The position numbers and the translations under genes are program-made. A model generated the notes under the pieces. That model was not told the origin of the DNA. It ran no database searches and was given only the letters and a program-made list of their open reading frames with translations. From CAVYGN01 sp963796325 (GTDB taxonomy: Bacteria > Spirochaetota > Brevinematia > Brevinematales > JAOACQ01), in the NCBI GenBank assembly GCA_963796325.1, contig CAWCLF010000001.1, positions 1,116,001 through 1,180,000 on the forward strand: a stretch of DNA of 64,000 nt. The letters run 5' to 3'. This document shows positions 42,490 through 52,359 of this stretch, piece by piece. Each line of letters begins with the position of its first letter. The first letter of the stretch is position 1.

Positions 42490-44334
42490 CTACACATTAA
42501 TAACGGAAAAAGGCAGTTTTATATTAAATGCAGCCCCTTTACCGGGTTCGCTTTGAACCTCGAATGTTCCATTGTGCTTCTTGATTATTTCGTAACATAA
42601 ACTTAAACCCAGACCTGTCCCTTTGCCGACTTCCTTCGTGGTGAAAAAGGGTTCAAATAAATGTTTTTTAACCTCTTCGGTCATTCCCTTGCCTGTGTCG
42701 GAAACCCCTATTAATATATTGCCTTGAGTCTTTTCTGTAAAGAGCCTTATCCTGCCGCCGTCAGGCATGGCATCAATTGCGTTATTGCATAGATTCACTA
42801 TTACCTGCTGCAGCTGATTTTTATTAGCCATTATCCCGGGAAGTTTCTTTCCGTAATCCCTGATTATTTCGATGTTTTTTAATTTTGCCCGCGCCTCGAT
42901 GAAGGATAATGTTTCTTCGATAGTCAGGTTGATATCCGTTATTTCAGCTTTTGTTTTCTCCGACCTTGAAAATGTCAATAGATCACCGACCAGTTTCCGG
43001 CACCTTACCGCTTCGCGTTCAATCGATTTCAGAGGCATATACAGGGGATCGGACTCTTTTATTCTTCCGGTTATGCTCTGGGAGAATCCCAGTATTACCC
43101 CGATAGGATTATTTATCTCATGAGCCACGCCGCCGGCAAGCTGCCCTACGGCAGCCATTTTCTCTGACTGGATCAGCTTAGCCTGGGCCGCCGTCAATTT
43201 TTCATACGCCTCCTGCAGTTCATATGATTTTTCACGCAGCACTTCCGAACGGACTTTTTCAGCCGCAAGCTCCTTTCCCCTTTTCTGAAGCATTAAAATC
43301 TCCCGCATATCCCTGGCCACGCCGACAATGCCCAATAAGTCGCCGTTTTTATCCTTTATTGTCGATATTGAAAAGCTGACAGGAATATCTTCACCCTTTT
43401 TCGTACGGAAAAAATTCTGATTTTTATCAAAAGATTCTTTACCCGGCAAAGGTGCTTCCCTGTTAACTAAAAACCGTGTTGAGCCTTCAGGGAAGAGGAT
43501 AACAGCCGGAAGTCCGATTATTTCCTCCCTTGTATAGCCTAAGAGATTCAAAGCGGAATTATTAACTTCAGTGATTTTACCCTCAGGATCTATCAGGATC
43601 AATGAATCGCTCATGGTCGCAAGAATATCGGAAGCAGCATAAGCGGGTGTAATGGTCATCAATCTGTATTTCGTAATCCCATAAATAATTGCACTGGCCA
43701 ATATAAGTGCGAGGATGCAGCCGATTGAGGGGAAGGCATGAATATTAAGCCGGGGAAGAACAATATCCGTAATTACTGCAGAAATAAAAAAGATATAACC
43801 CGATGAAATAGTTAATTTAATCCTTTTTTCAAACAAATAATTTCTTTTTTTAATTGTAGCATAACCGATAAATAAAACGGTCATCGGGATCGATAAATAA
43901 TAGACATAAAATAGCCAGGGCCAGACTGACTCCGACCATAAAGGCGACCAGCCGTAGGATTGTCTTATAATATCATGTATAAGGAATCCTGTCCATTGTT
44001 TATATATAAAAAAGATCGTAATTGAAAAGGTGATAATATAAAAATACCATTTATTTAATATTTTTTCCCTGTTTGTCAGGACAAGCGAGAGCCATAGGGC
44101 TAAAACCGCAATAGTGCACCAGCCGAACGAGGAAATATTCAGCCAGAACATGGCAATATCATATGAAACCGAGCTCTGAATAAATACAAAAGCAAAATTC
44201 CATACCGCAATACTGGATATAAGCAATACGCAAACAAATTTCGATAGAACTTTTAAATTCTTAGTTAATACAAAATAAATCATCCATAGGTTGACACAGA
44301 ATGCTGTAAAATGAAACAATGATAACAGATTCAT
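42490..44334 (-). CDS. 7TM-input PAS histidine kinase (second paralogue)
   Basis: 614 residues with the same order as 36315-38132: HisKA_7TM region (1-~225), PAS (~235-355, DSLILIDPEGKITEVNNSAL), coiled coil, HisKA box GGVAHEINNPIGVILGFSQS, ATPase domain NLCNNAIDAMPDGG and GKGTGLGLSLCYEIIKKHNG. The conserved halves are nearly identical in both proteins and the 7TM parts are more diverged, as expected after duplication with change of input. The stop codon is 10 bp from the transposon end, so the insertion spared the coding region. Confidence 0.93.
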   Translation of the reverse strand: MNLLSLFHFTAFCVNLWMIYFVLTKNLKVLSKFVCVLLISSIAVWNFAFVFIQSSVSYDIAMFWLNISSFGWCTIAVLALWLSLVLTNREKILNKWYFYIITFSITIFFIYKQWTGFLIHDIIRQSYGWSPLWSESVWPWLFYVYYLSIPMTVLFIGYATIKKRNYLFEKRIKLTISSGYIFFISAVITDIVLPRLNIHAFPSIGCILALILASAIIYGITKYRLMTITPAYAASDILATMSDSLILIDPEGKITEVNNSALNLLGYTREEIIGLPAVILFPEGSTRFLVNREAPLPGKESFDKNQNFFRTKKGEDIPVSFSISTIKDKNGDLLGIVGVARDMREILMLQKRGKELAAEKVRSEVLREKSYELQEAYEKLTAAQAKLIQSEKMAAVGQLAGGVAHEINNPIGVILGFSQSITGRIKESDPLYMPLKSIEREAVRCRKLVGDLLTFSRSEKTKAEITDINLTIEETLSFIEARAKLKNIEIIRDYGKKLPGIMANKNQLQQVIVNLCNNAIDAMPDGGRIRLFTEKTQGNILIGVSDTGKGMTEEVKKHLFEPFFTTKEVGKGTGLGLSLCYEIIKKHNGTFEVQSEPGKGAAFNIKLPFSVINV

Positions 44335-44553
44335 CTATGATAATCCTCTTCACATATTTTACAGTGAATAAACGGTTTGTCAATAGATGGATTCAGCCGT
44401 AATGACGGTTCATATTGTTTCAGACTCGATCAATCGGAAAAGAAAATGGTTTACTTTTTTGAGTTTTTAATATAAACCCCGTAAAATGGACTTGGATAAA
44501 TTACTGATCCCGGCTGTTTCAGGTTTATAAATTTCTCTTCATTCGGATGTTTA

Positions 44554-44922
44554 ATGGAGGCCATTTTGCTGGAATCGAGACTTACCCGGATTCAGGTTAA
44601 TATTAAAGCAAATTATGTGCTGAAGGGAAATCAGGGAGAATGCGATATTGTTGATATTTCGTCAGGCGGTATCGGCATATCGGTCAGGCAGACTTTCGTT
44701 CTGGGCGATTTGATACATGTTATTTTTAGAATTCCCATAGGCAGCAAAGAGGAAATTGATTTTTGGGGCATAGTCAGGAATGTAAACAGCAAAATCATCG
44801 GTTTGAAATATGAGGAAATTTCTCATGATAATATTGATAAAATCGATAAATATCTGGGATTATTGCTTGAGCAGAACGGTAAAAGGGAAAAAGAAAATTT
44901 TGATACAATCCTGGACAAGTAA
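44554..44922 (+). CDS. PilZ-domain protein
   Basis: About 122 residues. The DxSxxG part of the PilZ motif is seen in CDIVDISSGGIGISV, followed by the beta-barrel strands (LIHVIFRIPIG, DFWGIVRNVN, IGLKYEEI). The upstream arginine motif is RLTR rather than RxxxR, so cyclic-di-GMP binding is uncertain. Start is ambiguous: the ATG at 44554 has no clear ribosome site, whereas GGAGG at 44556-44560 is well placed for a TTG at 44566. The gap upstream (44335-44553) shows nothing else. Confidence 0.78.
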   Translation: MEAILLESRLTRIQVNIKANYVLKGNQGECDIVDISSGGIGISVRQTFVLGDLIHVIFRIPIGSKEEIDFWGIVRNVNSKIIGLKYEEISHDNIDKIDKYLGLLLEQNGKREKENFDTILDK

Positions 44923-45152
44923 ATTTTGCCGGATCCGATTCCCTGTGTTAGAAACCGCCATGTGATAAAGTTTTCCTGATTACCGGACCCGGTTAAGATT
45001 TATTCTTTCCGGGAAGCTATTGAGAGATTTAAGAAGCGGGAGTATAATTAAGCGATAGTTGCAGTTCTAAGAAAAAAATTGAAACGATCGGGAATGAGCA
45101 TGAAGACAGGGGGGATTATCTTTATAGGGGGTAATATTGGCAAGGAATAACT

Positions 45153-45923
45153 ATGAATGTTTTAATTTATACTCAGTCGAATTATTCCAGGAATATTTTT
45201 GTGAGTTCTTTAATTCCAGCCGGAATATCATTGTTTCACACCGATCATTCAGAAAATGTCATAAATAAAATTCAGCAGATCCTGCCTGAAATTTTAATTA
45301 TAGATGCCGTTCATCAGGAAGATTTCGATGCCGTTTTTGAACTTGTAAAACAGATAAAAAATCATGCTTCTGAAAATGTGAAGAATACTCCCATAATTCT
45401 TCTCATAGGCGCTATCGAAAAGCAGGCTATAATATCCGCAATTCAATTCGGCGTCATAGGATTTATAAAAAGCAATGCCGATGAAAATGTTATTTACAAA
45501 TACATTATGGATACGTATCAGAAGGTTCGCGGCATTCCGCCTGAACGGAAACATGTCAGGATCAAAATAGATCCTAATGACAGGATCGGCATTAAATTCA
45601 GGTCTCCTGTCAATTCTCAGCTAATTATCGGCCAGATTAAAGATATCAGTTTCGGCGGTATTGCCGTCGAATTAGCCGGGACATTTCCCGAAGATTCATT
45701 ATCTGTCGGTGCCGAGGTAAAAAACATGCAGTTCATTTTAGAGGGGAAGGATATATTTATAGACGGAATAGTTGTTGCCTACCAGAAAAAATTCTGTGCA
45801 TTTTTGTTCGAGGGTATGACAAAAGAAATCAGAGGCACCATTTCCCAGTATATTTTTAAGAACACATCCAGCCTGGGAGAAGAGAATAAGGCCGTGCAGG
45901 AAGGAAACGGAGCGCCTTTGTAA
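45153..45923 (+). CDS. Degenerate receiver domain fused to a PilZ domain
   Basis: 256 residues. Residues 1-~125 have the alternating alpha/beta order of a response-regulator receiver, keep the Asp in ILIIDAV and the Lys in GFIKSNA, but lack the N-terminal acidic pair (MNVLIYTQSN), so phosphorylation is doubtful. Residues ~130-235 form a PilZ domain with a full RxxxR (ERKHVRIKI) and DISFGGIAV, which predicts cyclic-di-GMP binding. Family role: effector of cyclic-di-GMP signals. It lies 230 bp after the other PilZ gene. Confidence 0.8.
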   Translation: MNVLIYTQSNYSRNIFVSSLIPAGISLFHTDHSENVINKIQQILPEILIIDAVHQEDFDAVFELVKQIKNHASENVKNTPIILLIGAIEKQAIISAIQFGVIGFIKSNADENVIYKYIMDTYQKVRGIPPERKHVRIKIDPNDRIGIKFRSPVNSQLIIGQIKDISFGGIAVELAGTFPEDSLSVGAEVKNMQFILEGKDIFIDGIVVAYQKKFCAFLFEGMTKEIRGTISQYIFKNTSSLGEENKAVQEGNGAPL

Positions 45924-45936
45924 TGGCGCATGCGGA

Positions 45937-46242
45937 CTATCGTTTATTGATAACTTCGTTCAATAATCCGACCGCTTTTTCATCCCCGTTTATCAGCAAT
46001 TCTTTACGCTTCCTCGGCAGCGATTTAATATAGTTCTCGCCAATATACGCAGACCTTATAGTTTTTATGCCATGAAGGGAAAATGCAAGTATTACCGGCT
46101 GCCGGCCTTTAGTATACCTGGACCAGGTGTATTTGTCCGGCGAATTATGCTTTTCAATCCTCTTATCCAGGTCGGATGTCACTCCTGTGTAATACGAATT
46201 ATCACTGCAGCGGAGTATGTAAAGAGAATATTGTTTATCCAT
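45937..46242 (-). CDS. GIY-YIG domain protein (UPF0213/YhbQ-like)
   Basis: 101 residues. The domain is readable as YSLYILRCSDNSYYTGVTSD (degenerate GIY-YIG), followed by the Arg and Glu positions (DLDKRIEKHN; GENYIKSLPRKRKELL). Small stand-alone members are widespread and mostly uncharacterised; some act on structured DNA. The last residues are basic. It overlaps nothing and lies between the REC-PilZ and the flavodoxin-like genes. Confidence 0.88.
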   Translation of the reverse strand: MDKQYSLYILRCSDNSYYTGVTSDLDKRIEKHNSPDKYTWSRYTKGRQPVILAFSLHGIKTIRSAYIGENYIKSLPRKRKELLINGDEKAVGLLNEVINKR

Positions 46243-46270
46243 CGATATCTCTAATTATTTTTTAAAAGGT

Positions 46271-46909
46271 TTAACCGGCAATTTTTTTCCCCATTTCAAA
46301 GGCTTTTTCACAATCCTTCGGAAATTCAGTTTTTCTTCTAAGCCTTTTTTTATCGATATCCATACTGTATTCTATATTTGTGTAATCATCCATCTGGTAA
46401 GTGTCGAAGCAATATAATGTTTCTATATTGCCGAAAGTCCTCCTGATTATTGCTTCATAGGTTTCGATATGGGTTTTTAACGGGATATTTTGAAATCTTT
46501 CCCGGTTCATACCCAGAGTGTAAATAAAATCGGCTTTTAATTTTCCCTTAAAAGAAGACTGCGGAGGATCCGAGTAGATCATATATTGAAATAGCAATCT
46601 TTCCATGAACGATTTCATTTCTCCTGAAACAGAACCTATGTAGACCGGCGATCCCATTATAAGCATGTCGGCATGCCTGATTTTTTCCAGGACCGGCGTT
46701 AACCCGTCCCTCACGGCGCATTTACCGTAATTTTTGCCCCCTTTTATTTTGCACTTGAAACAGCTTATGCAGCCCTTGAACTTCAGCTCGTATAAATGGA
46801 TCAATTCAGTACTGCTGCCTGCAGAGGCCGCACCTTTGAGAGCGAATTCGAGAAGCGCCGCCGTGTTCCAGTTTTTCCTGGGGCTTCCATTAATCGCAAT
46901 TGTTTTCAT
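46271..46909 (-). CDS. NADPH-dependent FMN reductase/flavodoxin-like protein
   Basis: 212 residues. The FMN phosphate loop is INGSPRKNWNTAALLEFAL. A Cys-containing block GCISCFKCK (~48), then ADMLIMGSPVYIGSVSGEMK, match the iron-sulfur flavoprotein/FMN-reductase group. It probably transfers electrons from NAD(P)H to flavin or an acceptor. Its start is 14 bp from the end of the prolyl oligopeptidase gene on the same strand, so it may be cotranscribed. Confidence 0.88.
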   Translation of the reverse strand: MKTIAINGSPRKNWNTAALLEFALKGAASAGSSTELIHLYELKFKGCISCFKCKIKGGKNYGKCAVRDGLTPVLEKIRHADMLIMGSPVYIGSVSGEMKSFMERLLFQYMIYSDPPQSSFKGKLKADFIYTLGMNRERFQNIPLKTHIETYEAIIRRTFGNIETLYCFDTYQMDDYTNIEYSMDIDKKRLRRKTEFPKDCEKAFEMGKKIAG

Positions 46910-46922
46910 AATTACTCCCGGA

Positions 46923-49052
46923 TTATTCCCGGTTTACATTTGCCGGGGATAATTCCATCCCGATTTCTTCCATTAAAAAAGAACAGATATCGGCGTTCTG
47001 CTCAATTACCGTCGACAGGGTCGTCCCTCCGAAATGACCCGACGCTTTCCTGATTAAGAGCAGGATCGGTCCGCTTCCTGTGGAAGCTTCCTGCATCCTT
47101 GCCGCCATTTTCCTTGCATGCATCGGATCGACCCTTGCGTCGTCCTCGCTGCCTGTCAAAAGGACAGCAGGGTACTTCACGCCGTCTTTTACATTATGAT
47201 ACGGGGAATATTTTATTAGATATTTGAATTGTTCGGGATCGTCGGAACTTCCATATTCCTCGGCCCAGACATCTGCGTATCCGAATTTCTGGTACCTGAT
47301 CATATCCAGCAGCGGAACCCCGCAATATACAGCTTTAAATAAATCGGGCCGCTGGACTGTCACTGCACCGGTCAGTAAACCGCCGTTGCTTCCTCCTGCA
47401 ATAGCCAGTCTTTTCGGATTGGTATATTTATTATTAATAAGCCATTGGGCCGCGGCAATAAAATCGTCGAAAACATTCTGCTTCTTTTCCCTCATCCCGG
47501 CTTCATGCCATTTTTTACCGTATTCACCGCCTCCCCGTAAATTGGGGATTGCGATCATACCGCCCGCTTCCAGCCAGCATACATATAATTCGGAAAAATA
47601 AGGGGACATGGGAATATTAAAGCCGCCGTATCCGGTCAGAAACACCGGATTATTTCCGTCTATTTTAATATTTTTATTATATACTAAAAACATGGTTACT
47701 TCGGTCCCGTCCTTTGAATGGTACCGGACCTGCTCCGTAATATAGTTTGACACACTGATATCCACAGGTATTTTATGATATAACTTAAGGTCATTACCGT
47801 TAAAATTATATTTAAATGTCGATCTTGGATAATTGAACGATGAGAAATTTACCCAGACATCGGGTTTGGACCAGTAGCCGGAAACATCGGCGCTTCCGAT
47901 AGCAGGAAGGGGAAGATCGCATAAATATTTTCCATCCGGTGAATATATCCTTATTAAAGTATATGCGTTATGGCTGTACTCCGCATAGATACGCCCTCCG
48001 ATAAATTTTATATGCAGTAAATTATCGTTCGTTTCAGGGATAAATACTTTCCAATTTTCTATCCCGGGCTTATCCGCGTCTGTAACGAACACTTTGCCCA
48101 TCGGGGCATCTTTATCGGTCTGTATAAAAAATTTCCCGGCGATTTCATTTATTTCATAATTCGCATCGAATCCTTTTATTATAGGTTCGGGTGAGCCCAT
48201 GCTTCCGATATTTTTAAAATATACTTCGTTTTTATTAAACATACTCCTGTAAAATAAAATATATTTGCCGTCTTCCGTTATTTCTGCGGAATGATAATAT
48301 TCCTTTACTTTTTCATGAAAGAACACTTTTTTATCCTCGGATTTCGAAGTGCCGAGTTCATGATAATAAACGGCCTGCCAGAAGTATTCCTCGCCTGCCG
48401 GAACTTCGCCCTTTAAAGGAAATGCAGAATAGAAGAAACCCGAATCGTCTGGCAGCCATGAAGTGACATTTTGCCTCCAACCGAGAAGATCGTCGGGCAG
48501 GATTTTTTTCGAGGCCGTTTCCATTATTTGAATAACCGGATTTTCATTTCCGTTTTTTGCTTTGCCGAATGCGAGATATTTGCCGTCTCTTGAAGGAGAT
48601 GCCTGGTTTAAAGTTTCCGTTTTATCCCAATCGTTGGGGTTCAGCAATTCGACGCCTTTTGCCCCTTCATTTTCCTTATAATTATAGACCCATTTTTCAT
48701 CGTTTTTCTTTTTAGACCAATAAAATAATCCTGTACCGTAAAGAACCTGCCGCGGTACGCTCTCATCGTCATATCTTGTCAATTGATTTAATCGCTTGAT
48801 AAGCCATGCCCTTTGAGGCAATTTATCCAGAACGGATCTTGCGAATTTCTCCTGTTCTTCAGTCCAGGTCCGGACTTTTTGATCCTTTGAATTTTCAAGC
48901 CATCGATAATTATCCGTAATCGCCGTTCCGTAAAAATTGTTGACGGTTTCAATTTTTATAGCTGCCGGATATTTCAGCATCTGGCTTTCCGCTTTTAAGG
49001 TAATAATTATTAATACCCCTGAATATAGTATAAACGTTAATATTTTATTCAT
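46923..49052 (-). CDS. Prolyl oligopeptidase family serine peptidase (exported)
   Basis: About 709 residues. After a hydrophobic leader (ILTFILYSGVLIIITL), the propeller domain begins at NNFYGTAITDNYRWLEN, the usual S9A opening. The hydrolase domain carries the triad: Ser in AGGSNGGLLTG, Asp in GSEDDARVDP, His in KASGHFGG. It cleaves short peptides after proline, here probably in the periplasm. I start at MNKILTFIL (49052), since the upstream 26 residues would put a second hydrophobic stretch before the leader. The ribosome site is weak either way. Confidence 0.93.
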   Translation of the reverse strand: MNKILTFILYSGVLIIITLKAESQMLKYPAAIKIETVNNFYGTAITDNYRWLENSKDQKVRTWTEEQEKFARSVLDKLPQRAWLIKRLNQLTRYDDESVPRQVLYGTGLFYWSKKKNDEKWVYNYKENEGAKGVELLNPNDWDKTETLNQASPSRDGKYLAFGKAKNGNENPVIQIMETASKKILPDDLLGWRQNVTSWLPDDSGFFYSAFPLKGEVPAGEEYFWQAVYYHELGTSKSEDKKVFFHEKVKEYYHSAEITEDGKYILFYRSMFNKNEVYFKNIGSMGSPEPIIKGFDANYEINEIAGKFFIQTDKDAPMGKVFVTDADKPGIENWKVFIPETNDNLLHIKFIGGRIYAEYSHNAYTLIRIYSPDGKYLCDLPLPAIGSADVSGYWSKPDVWVNFSSFNYPRSTFKYNFNGNDLKLYHKIPVDISVSNYITEQVRYHSKDGTEVTMFLVYNKNIKIDGNNPVFLTGYGGFNIPMSPYFSELYVCWLEAGGMIAIPNLRGGGEYGKKWHEAGMREKKQNVFDDFIAAAQWLINNKYTNPKRLAIAGGSNGGLLTGAVTVQRPDLFKAVYCGVPLLDMIRYQKFGYADVWAEEYGSSDDPEQFKYLIKYSPYHNVKDGVKYPAVLLTGSEDDARVDPMHARKMAARMQEASTGSGPILLLIRKASGHFGGTTLSTVIEQNADICSFLMEEIGMELSPANVNRE

Positions 49053-49196
49053 GATGCATAGAATTGTAATGATCCGGATTAAAAAGCTCAAAAAAACAGC
49101 CGGATTTCTAATTATCTTGCGATCATTCAATAATAAAACGGCGCCGGGTCCGAAACCCTCAGCTGCCGGACGGGTGATTTTCAGGCCTTCAAAACG

Positions 49197-50312
49197 CTAC
49201 TTTCCTGAATACTGAAGAATAATTTTCAAAATCCTGCGGATAGGTTCCGCCGCACCCCATAATAATTGGTCTCCGACAACGAAACAGGAAATGTATTGTT
49301 CTCCCATATTCAATTTTCTGATTCTTCCGGCGGCAACAGTCAATTTGCCGGATACAGCGGCAGGAGTTAATCTCTTTATCGAATCTTCATAGGTATTCGG
49401 AACAATATCAACCCAGGAGTTAGAGTTCTTTATTATCTGGATTATATCAGGCAGGGGCACATTTTTTTTTAATTTTATTGTCAACCCGATAGCATGGCTC
49501 CTCATTGCTCCGATTCTTACGCATAAGCCGTCGACCGGAACCGGGGGATTCAAATCAAGAATCTTATTTGTTTCAGCCATACCCTTCCATTCCTCTTTGC
49601 TTAATCCGTTCCCGATGTCTTTATCTATCCAGGGTATAAGGCTTCCCGCCAGGGGAGCATGGAAATTTTCTGTCGGATTATTTTCGCTGTTTAAGGCTTT
49701 TATAATTTTACGGTCGATATCCAGTATTTTTGAAGAAGGATTTGCCAGATCGCCGCTGACCAGGCTGTAAAGATAGCCCATCTGCATGAGCAATTCCGTC
49801 ATGTGTTTAGCGCCGGCCCCTGAAGCTGCCTGGTAAGTCATGCAGGAGACCCATTCTAAAAGATTATTATTGAATAATCCGCCGATTCCCATAAGCATGA
49901 TGCTGACAGTGCAATTGCCGCCTATGAACTTTTTTACGCCTTTATTTAACGATGAGTTTATTACGTCCCTGTTAACAGGATCCAGGACAATAACGGAGTC
50001 ATTTTCCATTCTTAATGCAGAGGCGGCGTCAATCCAATATCCGTTCCATCCTTCCTTTTTAAGAAGGGGAAATATTTTATTTGTATAATCACTACCCTGG
50101 CAGCTGACCAGGACATCCATTTTTTTTAACAATGAAATATTTTCCGCATTTTGAACCGGGGGTGTTTCAATGCCTATTTCAGGACCGGGCTTGCCGGATT
50201 GGGATGTCGAAAAAAAAACAGAGTCGTATCCCGAAAAATCTTTTTCAATAATCATCCGTTCAATAAGGACCGTGCCGACCATGCCTCGCCAGCCTATGAA
50301 ACCGACTTTCAT
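49197..50312 (-). CDS. asd: Aspartate-semialdehyde dehydrogenase (long, proteobacterial type)
   Basis: 371 residues, the length of the E. coli-type enzyme. NADP loop VGFIGWRGMVGTVLIERM, catalytic Cys in KFIGGNCTVSIMLMG, and the substrate Arg/His region RIGAMRSHAIGLTIKL. It reduces aspartyl-phosphate to the semialdehyde for lysine, threonine, methionine and diaminopimelate. It stands alone without dap or hom genes. It is ~65 bp upstream of the prolyl oligopeptidase frame on the same strand. Confidence 0.95.
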   Translation of the reverse strand: MKVGFIGWRGMVGTVLIERMIIEKDFSGYDSVFFSTSQSGKPGPEIGIETPPVQNAENISLLKKMDVLVSCQGSDYTNKIFPLLKKEGWNGYWIDAASALRMENDSVIVLDPVNRDVINSSLNKGVKKFIGGNCTVSIMLMGIGGLFNNNLLEWVSCMTYQAASGAGAKHMTELLMQMGYLYSLVSGDLANPSSKILDIDRKIIKALNSENNPTENFHAPLAGSLIPWIDKDIGNGLSKEEWKGMAETNKILDLNPPVPVDGLCVRIGAMRSHAIGLTIKLKKNVPLPDIIQIIKNSNSWVDIVPNTYEDSIKRLTPAAVSGKLTVAAGRIRKLNMGEQYISCFVVGDQLLWGAAEPIRRILKIILQYSGK

Positions 50313-50447
50313 GATGAACCTCTTAAAAGACCCGGCCTGTTTTCGCAGGGATTATTTAATGTTTTTACTATATTATAAATAGAAAATTTAATCAATAAAA
50401 AAAGAACAGCATATTTCCGGTGTTGCAGAAACTCAGGCGGCGATTTT

Positions 50448-50948
50448 TTAATTTTTTTTCGAATATGCAAGATATGCATGCGATATATGAAAAATCAAGA
50501 ATGTGAGGGACGGCACTGAATAATGCCATGCCGAATATGCGATATTGAAATAATATGAATCGGCCATGAGGCTTATCCCGGTCAGCCATATCAGCGGGGT
50601 ATATGCCGGCGCCGCAAATCCGAAAAGGCCTTTGCTCCATGATAAATCCGGTCTATATATAACCAAGAGCCATGATATGTAGTAGGCAAGACTGCCCAGG
50701 ATGTAAACCGCCAGCCCCGCTCTTCCCGCCGGTGTCGAAATATTGATCATGAACAGTAAAGGGAGAATAAAGACTATCGACCTGGATATGTTTTCCCCTG
50801 TTAGAAGCAACTGCGGTATATTTTTGTCGAAACTCTTCGGGCCGTATTCAGGCGGAAGCTTCGCAGTGAAGAATATATTCCAGGCAAGGACCGGGATCAT
50901 AAGAATAAAACCGTTTGTAAAAATTATCTTTATTATATTCATATTCAT
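50448..50948 (-). CDS. Multi-pass membrane protein of unknown function
   Basis: About 166 residues with five hydrophobic segments (FILMIPVLAWNIFF, FILPLLFMI, YILGSLAYYISWLLV, TPLIWLTGISLMAD, VPSLTFLIFHISHAYLA). The longer frame would start at a TTG, so I use the ATG at 50948. No residues point to a catalytic role. I do not recognise the family. It lies divergently from the winged-helix gene. Confidence 0.6.
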   Translation of the reverse strand: MNMNIIKIIFTNGFILMIPVLAWNIFFTAKLPPEYGPKSFDKNIPQLLLTGENISRSIVFILPLLFMINISTPAGRAGLAVYILGSLAYYISWLLVIYRPDLSWSKGLFGFAAPAYTPLIWLTGISLMADSYYFNIAYSAWHYSVPSLTFLIFHISHAYLAYSKKN

Positions 50949-51090
50949 TATATTATGTCTTTCAGTAAAAATTTGTACAAATTGTTTCAATCAGACGTGT
51001 AAAACTTCCGGGGCATCGCTTACTTTTATTTATTGCTTTAAAATTTTGTAATTAATGTCCCCATTTGTTATATTTGCAGAAGCAATAATT

Positions 51091-52173
51091 ATGATAAACA
51101 ATATTTCGATTCCAGGTTTAAGGCTGGTCAGCCAGCAGATCGTCTCGACAGGTTTTAAGGAGCCGGAACAAACCGTATCCTGGATGGGAGCGATACAGGC
51201 ACAGGATTACTATGCGGCTAAATGGGCAATCGGGCTGCGTATCAGGGGCTCCACCGATGCTGATGTCGAAAAGGCTATAAAAGAAAGAAAGATAATCAGG
51301 ACATGGCCTCTGCGCGGAACCCTTCATTTTACGGCCGCCGGGGATGCCCGCTGGATGCTGAAGCTTCTGTCGCCCAGGTTTATCGCTTTACGCGCCCGCC
51401 GTTTTAAAGAAATCGGACTTGACATCAAGACCCTGAATACCAGCAGGAAAAGTATTGAAGAGGCCCTGGCAGGCGGTAATATCCTGGAGCGTAAGACATT
51501 AATGGACGTACTTGAAAGATCGGGCATTTCCACGGAAGGCCAGCGAGGTTATCATATTCTGTGGTACCTTGGACAAACCGGCGTTATTTGTTTCGGCCCG
51601 ATGCTTAAAAAGCAGCAGGCTTTCGTCCTTTTTGAAGAATGGGTTCCCAAAGGCGCAGAGAAGCTCAGGGACGAATCCCTTGCTGAATTGGCGTTAAGGT
51701 ATTTCAAAAGCCATGGACCGGCTCTCTCTCTCGACTTCTCATGGTGGTCCGGCCTGCCTGCCTCCGATGTTCGTCAGGCGATAGAACTGGCTAAGTCCGG
51801 ACTCGAACACGAGCGTATAAACGGGCTGGAATACTGGTTTTACGGGCCATGCAGTAAAATTAATAATAATAAAAGGAACATCTTCCTGCTGCCGGGGTTT
51901 GACGAGTTTCTGATCGGCTATTCCGACAGAAGCGGTTCGCTTGAACAGTCTCTATTCGGACAGGCGGTATCTTCAAACGGGATCTTTTATCCCGTTATTA
52001 TTTCCCAGGGGCTGGTTATCGGATTATGGAAACGCGAGATTAAAAGGGGCATCGTGGAAATCAGGCTTCAACCCTTCCGGAATTTAACCCGTGAAGATTT
52101 GAAGTCAATCGAAAAAGCCGCTGTGGAATTCGGGGACTTCCTGGGGCTAAAAGCCGTCATTGCACCAGGCTGA
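51091..52173 (+). CDS. Winged-helix DNA-binding protein (HTH_42/YcaQ-AlkX-like)
   Basis: About 360 residues. Near the N-terminus the AIQAQDYYAAKWAIGLR block carries the QxQ signature of the YcaQ/AlkX family of DNA glycosylases for interstrand crosslinks; later LRGTLHFTAAGDARWML and LLPGFDEFLIGYSDR are the other family blocks. By family it could remove alkylated bases from DNA, but many members are untested. I start at MINNISIPGLRL (51091), the position where homologous proteins begin; the longer frame adds 12 residues with no ribosome site. Confidence 0.82.
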   Translation: MINNISIPGLRLVSQQIVSTGFKEPEQTVSWMGAIQAQDYYAAKWAIGLRIRGSTDADVEKAIKERKIIRTWPLRGTLHFTAAGDARWMLKLLSPRFIALRARRFKEIGLDIKTLNTSRKSIEEALAGGNILERKTLMDVLERSGISTEGQRGYHILWYLGQTGVICFGPMLKKQQAFVLFEEWVPKGAEKLRDESLAELALRYFKSHGPALSLDFSWWSGLPASDVRQAIELAKSGLEHERINGLEYWFYGPCSKINNNKRNIFLLPGFDEFLIGYSDRSGSLEQSLFGQAVSSNGIFYPVIISQGLVIGLWKREIKRGIVEIRLQPFRNLTREDLKSIEKAAVEFGDFLGLKAVIAPG

Positions 52174-52359
52174 CAGCCGCTTTAAGATATTTTTCAGGGT
52201 TCCGGCAGAAAGGTCCCTGCAGGAATGAGTCAACCCGCACCGTTGCCTGTCCCGGCAGGAAATTGGATGAATAGTTATTAATAATTTAATATTATATTAA
52301 CGATAACTAAATAAAGAACTAACAATTCGTTATTATATTATAGGAAAGGAGTTTTTATT

